NCBI GenBank assembly: GCA_050084985.1 | Contig: JBITNC010000001.1 | Span: forward strand, 23,498,001-23,562,000 | Direction of reading: 5' to 3' | Origin: Nageia nagi | Lineage: Eukaryota; Pinophyta | DNA: 64,000 nucleotides | In this document: piece after piece, positions 46,636 to 58,013 of the stretch | Numbering within the stretch: position 1 is the first letter of the stretch | Layout of the letters: the number at the start of each line of letters is the position of its first letter | Program-made: the position numbers and the translations under genes | The notes under the pieces: model-generated | Seen by the model: the letters and a program-made list of their open reading frames with translations, nothing else | What the model was told of the DNA's origin: nothing | Databases searched by the model: none

Positions 46636-48124
46636 TTTTATGAAGTTACCCTTAAGGGGGAGTAAAATCTAAATATACTTCCATATTTTGGAAGAATATT
46701 CATGTTGATGGATTGTGCCACATTGCTAGCAAAAATAAAATCCAAGTATTTTTTTATCAAGAAATAAATTTTTTATAGAACTTTGTGTTTATTTTCCATT
46801 GAAAAAAGACTTCATTGATAAATTTGTCCTCAAGAATAAGTGAAGTAATGTTTACTTTATCCTTAGGAGGGTTGTGACTATAAGTATTGGCTTAGCATCT
46901 TTGTGATGATTTATAGGGCACTATTTGCCATATTTTACTTCCATGTTGGGAAGTTAGATCCATGATAATGGATTGTTTGCCACATTGCTTCTTGTAGTGT
47001 ATAGAGTGGTTAAAAAGGTTTGCCTTTCTCCATAAATACATTCTTGGAGTGGTTAAAAAGGTTTGACGTTATCTGTGATTATTGAATGTTGGAGTGGTTA
47101 AAAGGTTTGCCCTTCTCCACATTACAATCTTTGATGAAAAATTGCATCCTTTTTGGATGAATGCTACCTTTTTCTATCATATACATCTTAACTAGTAGCA
47201 TGGTTAAGATGGCATCTTGACTCACTCTTGGTAAAGTTAAGTTTATTTAGTTTGTGACATCTTGACTCACTCTTGGTAAAGTCAAGTTTATTTAGTTTTT
47301 AGTTTATATTTTGTAAATCTTGACTTTGTGTTTATTCAAGTTGGCATGTGTGGCTTAAAAATATAAACGTATAGTTTAGTTATATTATTTTTTGATTATT
47401 TTTAACATAGTTAAGCTAACATGGTCACATAAGTATTTCTTTGGTGAAGTTATTATCAAGGGGGAGAATTAAAATTATGAAATCTTATGATGTGATGACA
47501 CCTTCATATACCCTCAACAAATACAGAATAATGATCTAAAATAAACAAATCAAAAATCAATTTTTTTAGAATGCATTTATATCACTTGGTCGATTATGCA
47601 TCTAATAGTTTGTGCTTTTATGATATTATTGATATCATGTTATGGTTAATACTTTTTAGTATGCACATGTGATATATAGTTGATATTGTATGCCATCTTT
47701 GGTATTGTGCATGTGATAATTTGGTATCTTTTGATCAGTTTATGGATGACATCTATCTTATATGAGTATATATGATGTATCTAATTGATCTTGTTTATGA
47801 ACTACTTGTAGCTTACAGGTTTCTTTTTGAGATTCTAGGTGACTTCAGGTATGCAGGCTTATGGAGGCTCTTCATTTCAACTTGATGTTGAATGACTACT
47901 CTTGTACAAAGAAATCATTTATGGGTTGATAATTGCATTGTAAAAATCATTTGTTAAAATGGTTAAGTAGTTGAGTCATTATAGGACAATCTATATTCTA
48001 TTACTTTCTCAAAAATCTAAATATTTCTCATCTCCACCTCTATCTCTTGGAGGAGAACTCTCTCTTACTTTTTCATTCTTATTTGTCTTTTTGACTCTGT
48101 ACCCAACTTTACATTAAGAGAGAG
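46636..48124 (+). other. 3' untranslated region of the non-autonomous copia with hairpin arrays
   Basis: Starts with the residue of the pol end, then three 44 bp units at 47003-47120 (GAGTGGTTAAAAAGG, TTTG, CCTTTCTCC), a 9 bp perfect stem CATCTTAAC/GTTAAGATG at 47184-47211, and two 45 bp units with CTTGAC/GTYAAG arms (47216-47241, 47261-47286). From about 47770 it matches the Copia-2 3' end. Confidence 0.75.
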
Positions 48125-48608
48125 TGTTGTAAATTGTAATGTAATATTGTGTAATATTTCTTTTTAATGTAAATTCATTTAATACTTAAAGTATCTTTAA
48201 ATACCTTAAAATATTAAGGGAATAAATATAAAAAGAGGAATAAATATAGAAACACCTTTAACCTTTCTTTTAGATGAAAGGAAGGTTAAAGGGTAGGTTT
48301 CTTCTTATAAATACAGAGGTACTCCTCTCATTATGTAACTTTATCTAACTTGATAAAGCATGGTAATGCTTATCTTGTAGAGATGCTCTTGTAAGAGCTT
48401 TGTTGAGAATTTGTAAGAGAGTTATCCTATGAGAAAGTAATAGAATGATGGTTCAAAGTGGATGTACTCCCAAGAGATGGAGGAACCACTATACATGATG
48501 CATTAACTTTTGTATGATTGTTTCTTAGTTTGCTAGATGGATGAATGGTAGATTTGTTGGAGAAACTTCAAGGTGATCTTGGTTATATGGAACCCTTCAA
48601 TTCCATCA
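48125..48608 (+). repeat. Right LTR of the non-autonomous copia
   Basis: TGTTGTAAATTG to CAATTCCATCA, 484 bp, TATA box at 48306-48313. Confidence 0.9.
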
Positions 48609-48613
48609 AAAGT

Positions 48614-49524
48614 TTTATCTAGCTACAAATTTTACATATTTTCTCCTTTAGTTATGGTCCCAAGCTTAAACTTGTTCATTTTTATAGCCTTTAGAATACC
48701 CATGTCTTCAATGTTTGAATTGGAGATGCAAACTTTTGAAAATTTTCATGTGGAAGAATTTAGGTGTTGAATTTAGAGCTTTGATGATGCCAAACACATC
48801 CAAATATGCACCTAGGTATAGTTTTTTCATACTTAGACCAAATCCAACACCTCCAATATCAAACTTGTTCAATTTTTTACCCTCCAACATACCCATATGC
48901 TAGATTAGGCATTTTCTCAAGTCAAAATTTGAAGCTAACCAATGTAGTTGATCATAAATGAATTGCTAATTTTTAGTCAATTTTAATATACAATATCCTA
49001 AACATAATGGAAATGGATACTTAAATACAACCTTGAAACCATTTTTTAGCATGATGCATTTTTGCACGCTAGATAAGTATTTTAGCCTTTGATGTACCAA
49101 AGGCATGCACCAAATCTACATATAGCTCTCCAAAGAGAAAACTTGATCAAATCCCAAAAATTCCAAGCCTAAACATGTCTAAAATGGGATCCTCTTTTGG
49201 CCTATATATTCTAATTTCAAATTTGAAAAACTTTTAAAAATGACTCCATCTCCATATATCCCATTTGAGACCCAAAAATCATGTTTATTGGTGAACTCTC
49301 TAGATCTTGGCTCCTTAGCTACAAAATTGGTGACTAGATGTTCTGATACTCTTCAGGGTATTCATTGGATCATATTTGTGAATAAATCTTTGATATCATG
49401 TTTAAAATATTTAGAATTAAATATTTTTCACAAAAGCTAATCTCAAGACAATGCTCCTCATTGCCTTTACAAAAATAGGGTCCCTAAAAACTTTTATTTT
49501 GGGGTGTGTTTTGTGAGCACAACA
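48614..49524 (-). repeat. Giant-LTR piece 'V' of the left LTR
   Basis: Aligns with 56530-57424 and ends GAGCACAACA, the LTR terminus (equivalent to GGGCACAACA at 57424). The short overlapping frames here are translations of repeat DNA. Confidence 0.8.
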
Positions 49525-52500
49525 ATAGCAAAATAAGAATAAAAATAAAATTAGTATATAAAAAGGTGCATAATGATATGTGTCATTCATTTTTTTATGA
49601 TCCAATATCAACATTCACTAATGGTTGTATCATCGGTGTACATTAGAGTGTGTGAACTCTCACTAGTTATTCAAATAACCATTGGGATAACTATGTTGTA
49701 GTCTAGGTTTTAGATATATAACTATGTTTTCAATTCACCAAGATGGGTCAAATGATATCATTATATCATTCCAAATATATTTATTTGTCTCTTCACTCAT
49801 CATAGTTAAATAGTGTCTTAAGGTTAAAGTCCTCTTTTTGTGCTTCATCAACAACATGAGGCTTGTTAATCACACTTTAGGTCAAATATCTTTATATATC
49901 ATATAGGATTCTATTTTATCTTTTGTTATCATATTTACACCAATTGTAAAGGTACCATTTTTACTTCATGTATTATCAAATAATAATTAGTATCATCTAG
50001 AGTGTATATTCTAATTGTAGTCTCTAGGTCTAAACAAATAGTTTTTGAGCTCAGTATGCTCTAATGAGGGTAGCTTATATTTAGATATACATTGATTAGT
50101 AGTGAACCAATATCAATTAATGATCTTGAATACTCAAGTATCTTGATGATTTCATTAATATACCTAAGTTAATTATATTTGCAATTGAAAACTAAAGAAA
50201 GCAAAGCTAATCTATTTACATTATGCATAACATCATAATTTCATTTAAGGTAGGAGGAAGTTTTTAGAATGTTTACCATTATTTGGTAATGGTAAATCCT
50301 TACCCAAGAAGCATTTGGATGAATGATTATCGACCTTGATTGTCCATCATTCCTTCTTTGAATTTCTTTGGGGATTGTATGCTCTAGATTTGGCTGTTGT
50401 AATCCTCATAAAGACTTTCTTCTTTGTTGGCTCCATATCCAAATGTTGGATTTCATTTGACTCATAAATGCCCATTACCACTTCAAGGAACTAGATATTA
50501 TTTATATTGTTGTATTATGTAATCATCTGCTTGATTCATGGTTGTCTCTCAACCCTTATTTGATTTGCAATGCCTCTCCATGGAAGCCATAAATGGGACT
50601 AATCCATATAAAAGTACATGTTCATGTTCCTCAACTGATTTCTAAGCAACATCCCATAAGTGTTCGATATCTCCACTACCTAGACATCTATTATTTTTTG
50701 AATATGGGATTCTAATGCTATTTGTATTCATACTCAAACCAACATTCCTATTATCTTCACTTCAAATTTATCTAATTGAGTGACCTTTATAGGGCTATTT
50801 GAGAGTGGTATTTTTAATTTCTTCCATACACCAATAGGCATAATATTTCCCTATGCTCCAAAATATACCAAGAAGTCATCCAAGTTCTTTCTTGCTATTC
50901 TAAGGGTTAACAAACATGGAGGTACATTAACCTCTTCTCCACTCTTTTGTATGGATGTTTTTTGTATATATGAAGGCTTAGGTATCCATTTTTTCTTCCT
51001 TTGCTTGATTTACTTGAGCAATAATTCTTTTTGGGTACTATCATTCAAGGAATCATACATCATCATGTTTACTCCCTAATTTTTCATATCTTTAACGATA
51101 TTATATGAAAATGGAATTGATTCGCTAATCTCCTCTACTACATTTTGTACTTGAGTTTGTCTCTCTTTGCTAACTCTATACTTGAAAAGAAGTTTATATA
51201 GATGGTTGTAAATGTTGTATAGATACAAGCGATGGTTTTTGCACACATGATGATGGAGGGTTGACTAGTGAAGTATCATCAAGTGGAATCTACATATTAT
51301 TCATAAATCTAGATGAAGTTAGATTCTCTTTATTTACCCTTGGCTAAAAATTATAGGTATGGTGGTCCTATGACATTTATTTTTGCATTGCATTAAATTC
51401 TTCTTCAAAAATTGGTCCTACAATGTACTCTCATCTTCAAACATTTCTTCTTCCTAGACATATTTATCTTTTTTAACATATTGGTTACTAGAACTAGATT
51501 GGAATTAGCTTGAGATATGCATGACTCAGCATTCGATATCATTTCCATATTTTGTATCTCTTATTAGAAACCATTCATTACTGCTTTGAATTCAGGACAT
51601 CAAAGCATGCACTCTACACCAATTGGATAGAATTATACCTGATAAATCAACATTATTCACTTAATTGATACTATTTTTGAAAACCAAATTTGGAACACTA
51701 TTGTTATTTGGACCAGTATTCCATATTCTATTTGTCCTTTAGAAATTGAAATTCTTGGGTCTACCACCTTGATAATTTTGATTACAGTCTAGATGATTCT
51801 TACTTCTTTCATGTTGTTGATTTTGATTACCCTAACTATGATTCAACTCCATTTGAGTCATCTTATTGCTCATTTTTTATACTAGCTTCTTAAGATCTTC
51901 TACTTATTATTTTTTTCCTAAACTATTTGTGATATTAACCTTTGAATTTGCAACTTGGATAGTGGGATTCAAGAAGGTGTGTTGGAATGGAGCAATTAGA
52001 TTGATAGAAGTACATGTATCAATTGCAAATGGGATAGGTAGAAATAGAAGTGTTTGTGAATTTACCACACCTTAAGCACTCAAATTTTGAGTATGGACAT
52101 TAGATGAATGAATGGATTGCATGGTCTTCACATTTATTTATCCAACTCCTTATGGGTTGAGCTATTATTCAATCTTCAAGGCTTGTGAATAAGAAATAGG
52201 TAGTGTCATCATTATACCCTCTTTTCTTAGAAAATTTATTTTTATACTATAGAGTGCTCTTAGGTACTTTTGTAATGCACAATCTTCATAAACTTTGTAT
52301 GGTTTCATGATCCTAGAGTATGTTTTCTGAAATCTATAGTTAAACATTTCAAGAGGCTCAAGTGGTTAACATTTAGTAATTGCAAGTTGATTGTTCAGAA
52401 TGGTTGGATTGATGGGAACATTGAACTAATTTAGGAATAATTGTTCAAGTTGTGTCCATGAAGTTATCGGTCCTTCTAGTAAACCCATATTATAGCTATA

Positions 52501-53437
52501 TTATCTAGAGTATTTGGGAACATATGGCAAGTCACATTTTTATGAACCATATATAGTGGCCCTATATTATATTTGTACATGTGAATATGCTTTTCTCTCA
52601 TTATTGGTCCATCATGTATGAACTTAGGAAAGAATCTATCTAGATTCTTTGGGAATTGGTATGTCTATCCTATAATGTTAATAGGTCTTCCCACCAACCA
52701 TGTTGATGTTGTTACCATTGTATTGTTCTAATTATGATTTCCAAATTGAATAATTGTTAGGAAATTAGTTGCATAATTAGTTATGATATAGTAGGAGTAA
52801 AAATTGATGGTGTAATAATTATTCTTATGAAAGTATGTTCGGGTTGTACTACACCCTGCTAGATTGAATTTGGATATTGGGCTAATTGGATTTTGATCTA
52901 TCTCTTTATTCAACTTCCTTTCAATTGCTTGTTCTACTTCTCTAGATGCTCTAGGTACCCTTGTATTGTAAACAAATATGTTATCTCTTCTAGGTCCCAG
53001 CTTCAAGCTTTTAAAGGAGGAAAAAAAAAAGGAAAAAAAATTCAAAAGACAACAATTAAGTAGACCAAGAAAAACAACCTAGTTTGTTATAAAAAATGAA
53101 TAGAAACTAATAATTAGGGAAGATAATCAATAAAACAACCCTCCTTCTAACACCAATTTATATCAATGCATAGATGAGGTAGCCTTAAAGATTAAATAGC
53201 CTGATTTAGGAAAGATAAAATGATCAAATGATCCTCCCTTTAAGGCTAATTTATGTTGGGATGTAGAATGATATTAAAAATAAAAGATAACTTGTAATCA
53301 AGGAAATATAGATAATTAAAATACCCTCCATTTAGCACCAATTTATGTTGAGATATAGAATGATGGCCAAAATAAAAGCCAACTAGTAATTAAGGCAAGA
53401 TATATAATTAAATTGCCCTCCTTCTAGCACCAATTTA
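49525..53437 (-). pseudogene. Internal region of the big-LTR gypsy: gag and protease remnants, pol missing
   Basis: Minus-strand translation gives gag (near 53050-51700: MFNYRFQKTYSRIMKPYKV, LPISYSQALKIE, later CRVHAL) and then protease (near 50960-50560: GNIMPIGVWKKLKIPLS, DWSHLWLPWRG-like, NQIRV). The protease active site region reads VYFGA where DFGAS-type is usual, so the catalytic Asp is lost. Reverse transcriptase, RNase H and integrase are absent: after protease only about 0.8 kb of unassigned sequence (49525-50300) separates it from the left LTR, and no polypurine tract is present there. A deletion of pol is the simplest reading. Many stops. Confidence 0.7.
53139..53433 (-). repeat. 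Four tandem copies of the primer-site/LTR junction, 92 bp period
   Basis: CCCTCC-type starts at 53139, 53232, 53324 and 53416, each followed by a TAGCACCAATTTATGTTGGG-like run. On the minus strand each is an LTR-end-like CCCAACATAAAT followed by the primer site TGGTGCTAGAAGGAGGG. The second is the most altered. Only the last abuts the real LTR. Confidence 0.8.
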
Positions 53438-56400
53438 TGTTGGGAAGGCATTCTTTCCTCTTACTCGATGATCACTATGAGATGATTAAGATAGCAAAGA
53501 AACCCAATAGCAGGTGAGAACACATTATTGAACTCCTTTTGTAAGGATTAATTCCCCAAGGTTTCTTATGAGAAGCTTGTGTCATTAATACAAGTTTTAA
53601 ATTATGTAGATCTTATTATGGAAATAAAATGAGTAGTGGGATAGAGGTAGTAACTGTTAATGCACAATTTGTATTTTGTAAAAGTTTGAAAGTTGCTATG
53701 AATTTTAAAGAAAGTAAAAATAAAGAAAAGAAAAGGGTAAAAATGAGGTAGATACTTGGCCAAATTTTGAAATGATTATCACAATGCTAGCATTATCTAA
53801 ACTTTCTTTCTTTCGAGTTAGTCAAGAGGTCTTGTTCAATTCATCCAATTTTGAAAATGAATGACTATTTTCCAATAAATTCAAAGAGGAGCAAAAAGTA
53901 GAGTTAATTTTAGATGCTCCATGAACAAGACGTAGAAATCAAAAGAACTTAGTGTGGGTCACAAGGATGAACATGTTTTGAATAAGAAGTCTAGTTTGAT
54001 ATCATAAAAGAAAGGTAATTCAAAATATAAAGCATGTATACATGAAAGCAATGGATTAGCAACAATTTAGGATAATTCAAACACTTTTGAAAAGTTTGCA
54101 ATAAATTCTCTTAAAACTCATGAGCTTTAAAGAGATGGCATGAAAATATTTGAATTACGACAAATTGCTCTCAAAAGGTCATTCCATAACTCCAATTGGT
54201 GATAACACACTAATAATCAATATTTAGCCATTTGTATTATGTTTTTCAAAGAGTTATGCACATGTACATCAATTTGGTACTCAATTACAAAAAAAATTTA
54301 GTTTTCATGAAAATTGGCCTTTTCTTGGACTTGAATATTCTAACCAATGATGAGACCCCATATGTCTTATTTATAGAAATTTTGGGGCTCAATTTTTGGT
54401 GTTTCCCTAATTCTAACCTAATGAAACTAAAATTCAAATGAAATTACATTTGAAGTGGTAAGAGATATCATTCATCCTTTCAACCACTTTTAGTGTATAT
54501 ACATGAAAATTGATCCTTTTACAAAGGATCTTATAGATTTTGAGCCAATTTTTGATCTCCTTCACCATCTTTAAGGACCCTTTTTACTGAAATATGGATT
54601 CCATCATTGATTTGAGGAATCTTGGCAAGTTTTTGATGATTTTAGTGAATATTTTTTGAAAATTAGGATTTTTGGTCTAAAATCTAAGAAATGATGGGGG
54701 AAGCAAAATTTATATTTTTTTTAAAAATGTGCTTGAACAATCTCATATGGCCATGGATGGACTGAACATGGATCTTAAAGGTGTTTGAGCTTGATTTGAA
54801 GATTTTTAGAGATTCAAAGCAAGATTTAGGATTTTTGATCATTTTTTCTTGTATTTTGGAGTTTTTAGGCAATGAGATCAATTACAAGTGTGCATGTTGG
54901 CTTTTTTAGTAATTTCTCTAAGGTAAGATGTTTAGCTTGGTATTCCTCAAAATACCCATGTTTTTTACTTTGATTTTGAGCTTTTTGCCAAATATTTGTG
55001 TTCACATTGGTCAAGTGGTAGTGGTTTAAGCTTTATCAAAATCTCTCCTCTCCAAAATGATCAAATAGTCATATCTTGCTCAAATTTTATTTTTTCCAAA
55101 ATTACAAGGGGTAAGGGTGCTCCTCACCATTCTACACATGATCTTCAATTTTCACCCTTTTTCATTTTTTCTTAAAAATTTAAGGTTTTAGCCTTCTCAT
55201 GGATTTTGAGAATTTTCATTTTTTAGACCAAATGTGCTTTGGTGCTCAAGAACTCAATTTTGGTGCTCAAATGTGCTTTTTATGTGTTCTACATGCTTCA
55301 TAGACTCTATTGAACATCCCAAAGGTATGTTTCACATGCTCCATTGGTGTTTTATGACACCAAAGCTTAAAAATATACTCCTATCTCTAGCTTATGCTTT
55401 TTTATTTTCCATTTGCTTGCTCTTTGGACCAAATGATGCAAATTCCAAATGGGTATGTGCATATGAAATCTTATGAATTTTGAAAATTTAATCCAAACTC
55501 ATGAATTACTCTACTAGATGTTTTTTTTGAGTTTGATATCATCAAACCATGTCAAATCCCACCTAGAAATTTGGGCACTCAAACTTTATCAAAAATGAAA
55601 ATTTCAAAGATTAAAGATGCTTGCAATATACACCTTGATGCACCCACATGTCAAAATTTCATTTCCCTCAAAATTCAACTTCATCGTTTGGAGGTAGGTG
55701 CCAAAATTCACCCTTTGATGTCATAAAAGCATGCAAATCCCCGCTTAGAAATTTGGGAATTCAAACTTGGTTAAAAATAAAAACTTTAAAGTTTAATATT
55801 TCTTAGAATCATGTTCTCTATGCATCCCTATGCTCAAAATTTTATTTTTATCAAAAATCAATTTCATCATTTGAAGGTATGCACCAAAATTCACCCCTTT
55901 GATGTCATTAAAGGCATGCAAATCCCTTCCTAGAAATTTGAGGAGTCAAACTTGGTCAAAATTGAAAATTCTGAAGTTTAATATTGCATAGAATCACCTT
56001 CTCCATCCATCCTTTTTCTCAAATTTTTATTTTTTTTAATCAAAAATCAACTTCATCATTTGGAGGTAGGTGCCAAAATTCACCCCTTTGATATCATCAA
56101 AGGCATGCAAATCCTCATCGGGGACCTCAAGTAATAATAGGGCTAGCCCCCCTAGAATTTTGGGTATCCAAGCTTGTTCAGAATAAAAAAAAATGAAGTT
56201 TAAATGTTCTTATAATCACCTCCTTGATGCATCCACATGCCCAAAATTTCCTTTTTCTTAAAATTCAACTTCACTCCTTAAAGATAGGCATCAAAATTCA
56301 CCCTTTGATCTCATCAAAGGCATGCAAATCCCTACATAGAATTTTGGGTATCCAAACTTGTTTAAAAAAAAAAAATTGAAGTTTAAATGTTCTTAGAATC

Positions 56401-57424
56401 ACCTCCTTAATGCACCCATGTTCTCAAAAATGAATTTGGAAACTTCAAAATTTTCATCTTTTGGTATGGCTAGAAGGTAGGTGTTAGTCTTTTGTGTTTG
56501 ATGGCATCAAACACCCTCAAATATATGCTTAGTGATAAATTTTGCATCTTTTCTCCTATTTTCTAGTCCCAAGCTTAAGCTTGTCCAATTTTATAGCCTT
56601 TATAATGCCCATGTCTTTAATGTTTGAATTGGAGATGCAAAATTTCATATGCAAGAAGGTAGGTGCTAAATTTAGATTTTTGATGGTGCCAAATAGACCT
56701 AAATATGCATCTAGGTATAGTTTTGGCATACTTGGTCCAAATCTAACACCACCAATGTCAAACTTGTTCAATTTTATGCCCTTCAACATATTCATATGCT
56801 AGATTGGTCATTTACTCAAGTTAAAATTTAAAGCTAATTGATGTAGTTGATCAAGATTGATTTGCTCATTTTTTTTATCAATTTCTACATACACTATCCT
56901 CAATATAATGGAAATGCATACTCAAATCCAACCTTGAACTAGTTTTTAGCATGGTACATTTTGCATTCTAGATACACTTTTTAGCCTTTGATATCACCAA
57001 AGGCATGCAAACCTATGCCTAGCTCTCCAAAGAACAAACTTGATCAAATCCCAAAAATTCTAGGCCTAAAATTATCTAAAATATGGATCCTCTTCTAGCA
57101 TGTGTCTTCTAATTTCAACTCTAGCGAACTTTAAAAAATGACTCCATCTCTATCTATCCCATTTGAGATCCAAAAAAACATGTGTTTTGGTGAACTCTCT
57201 GGATCTTGACTCCTTGGATACAAAATTGATGATTGGATTTTATAATACTCTTTAGGGTCTTTATCAAATAATCTTTATGAATCACTTCTTGATATCATGT
57301 TTGCACTCTTTAGAATTAACTATCTATCTCCAAAAGCTAATCTCAAGGCAATGCTCCTCATTGCCTTTGCAAAAATAGGATCCCCAAAACCTTGTATTTT
57401 TTGGTGTATTGTGTGGGCACAACA
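53438..57424 (-). repeat. Big-LTR gypsy, 5' LTR in element orientation (3987 bp)
   Basis: TGTTGGGAAGGC to GTGGGCACAACA, inverted TGTTG/CAACA termini. The primer site lies to its left on the minus strand and a minus-strand TATA box at 54368-54375 confirms direction. Parts: X 53438-54945, Z 54946-56520 with the 182 bp tandem array, V 56521-57424. Its partner is split between 42193-49524 and, inverted, 24391-25896. The open frames inside carry no protein signature. Confidence 0.8.
55530..56520. repeat. 182 bp tandem array inside the giant LTR
   Basis: About six units begin with TTTGATRTCATCAAA-like palindromes near 55532, 55716, 55898, 56088, 56306 and 56499, followed by GGCATGCAAATCCC, TAGAATTTTGGG, TTTAATATTGCTTAGAATCA and CTCAAAATTTTATTTT. 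An extra 30 bp or so at about 56115-56150 (CGGGGACCTCAAG to GCTAGCCCC) is not in the other units. Confidence 0.85.
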
Positions 57425-58013
57425 CATTTACTAAGATAATTTTAAAAGAAATGATTTTTTATATGCATGTCTATCATGAAATTGTGTTTGCATTGTGTAT
57501 ATTATTGAACAATTTCTTGGATATTATGTAATATTGTACATTTTATATACATGTCTATCACAACATACATTTCTATCATTGGAACCTATAAAACTATTTC
57601 TACAATAATTTCTTGGATATTGTGAATCATGAATTTGTAATGATAATTTGTAAAATAAATGATATTTTGCATGCATGTCTATCCTGAAAAATATGTTTAC
57701 ATCATGCATATTATCAAATAATTTTTTGGATATTATGTAATTTGTATATTTTACATATATATCTATTACAGCATACATGTCTATCATTGTAGTGCATGAA
57801 ACTATTTTTGCAACAATTTCCTAGATATTATCCATTTATAATGATAATTTATTATCAAATGATATTTTGCATGCATATCTATTATGAAATTATGTTTGCA
57901 TCATGTATACTATCAACCAATTTCCTAGATATTATGTAATGTTATACATTTTGCATACAAGTATATCATTGCAATCCATGAAACTATGTTTGCAAAAATT
58001 TCCTAGATATTAT
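57425..58013. repeat. 'U' tandem array, three units of about 200 bp
   Basis: Units start near 57441, 57651 and 57851 with ATGATATTTTGCATGCATGTCTAT and share CAATTTCCTAGATATTAT and CATGAAACTATTTTTGCAA. The phase is continuous with the inverted copy at 25897-26480 across the giant-LTR insertion. The last unit is cut by the gypsy LTR at 58014. Confidence 0.85.

Larger units (their letters stand above)
43859..48608 (+). mobile_element. Non-autonomous copia derivative (no gag-pol)
   Basis: Two LTRs (43859-44340, 48125-48608), primer site TGGTATTAGATCC (44343-44355), purine tract AAGAGAGAG before the right LTR, and near-matching target duplication AAATT (43854-43858) / AAAGT (48609-48613). The 3.8 kb interior has no gag or pol. 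The segment near 46640-46680 (AAGTTACCCTTAAGGGGGAGT) matches the last pol codons of Copia-2, and the last 350 bp match the Copia-2 3' region, so it is a deletion derivative of a related element that would need proteins in trans. LTRs differ at roughly one base in ten over the first 200 bp. It splits the giant LTR between Z and V. Confidence 0.85.

Noticed and set aside
49525-49560. Polypurine tract of the big-LTR gypsy
   Set aside because: In element (minus) orientation the sequence is T-rich, not a purine tract; the internal end has probably been deleted together with pol.
55234-56802. Short frames in and around the 182 bp array as proteins
   Set aside because: Near-identical frames recur in repeat copies (for example near 48715 and 56542) and on both strands; they are translations of repeat DNA.
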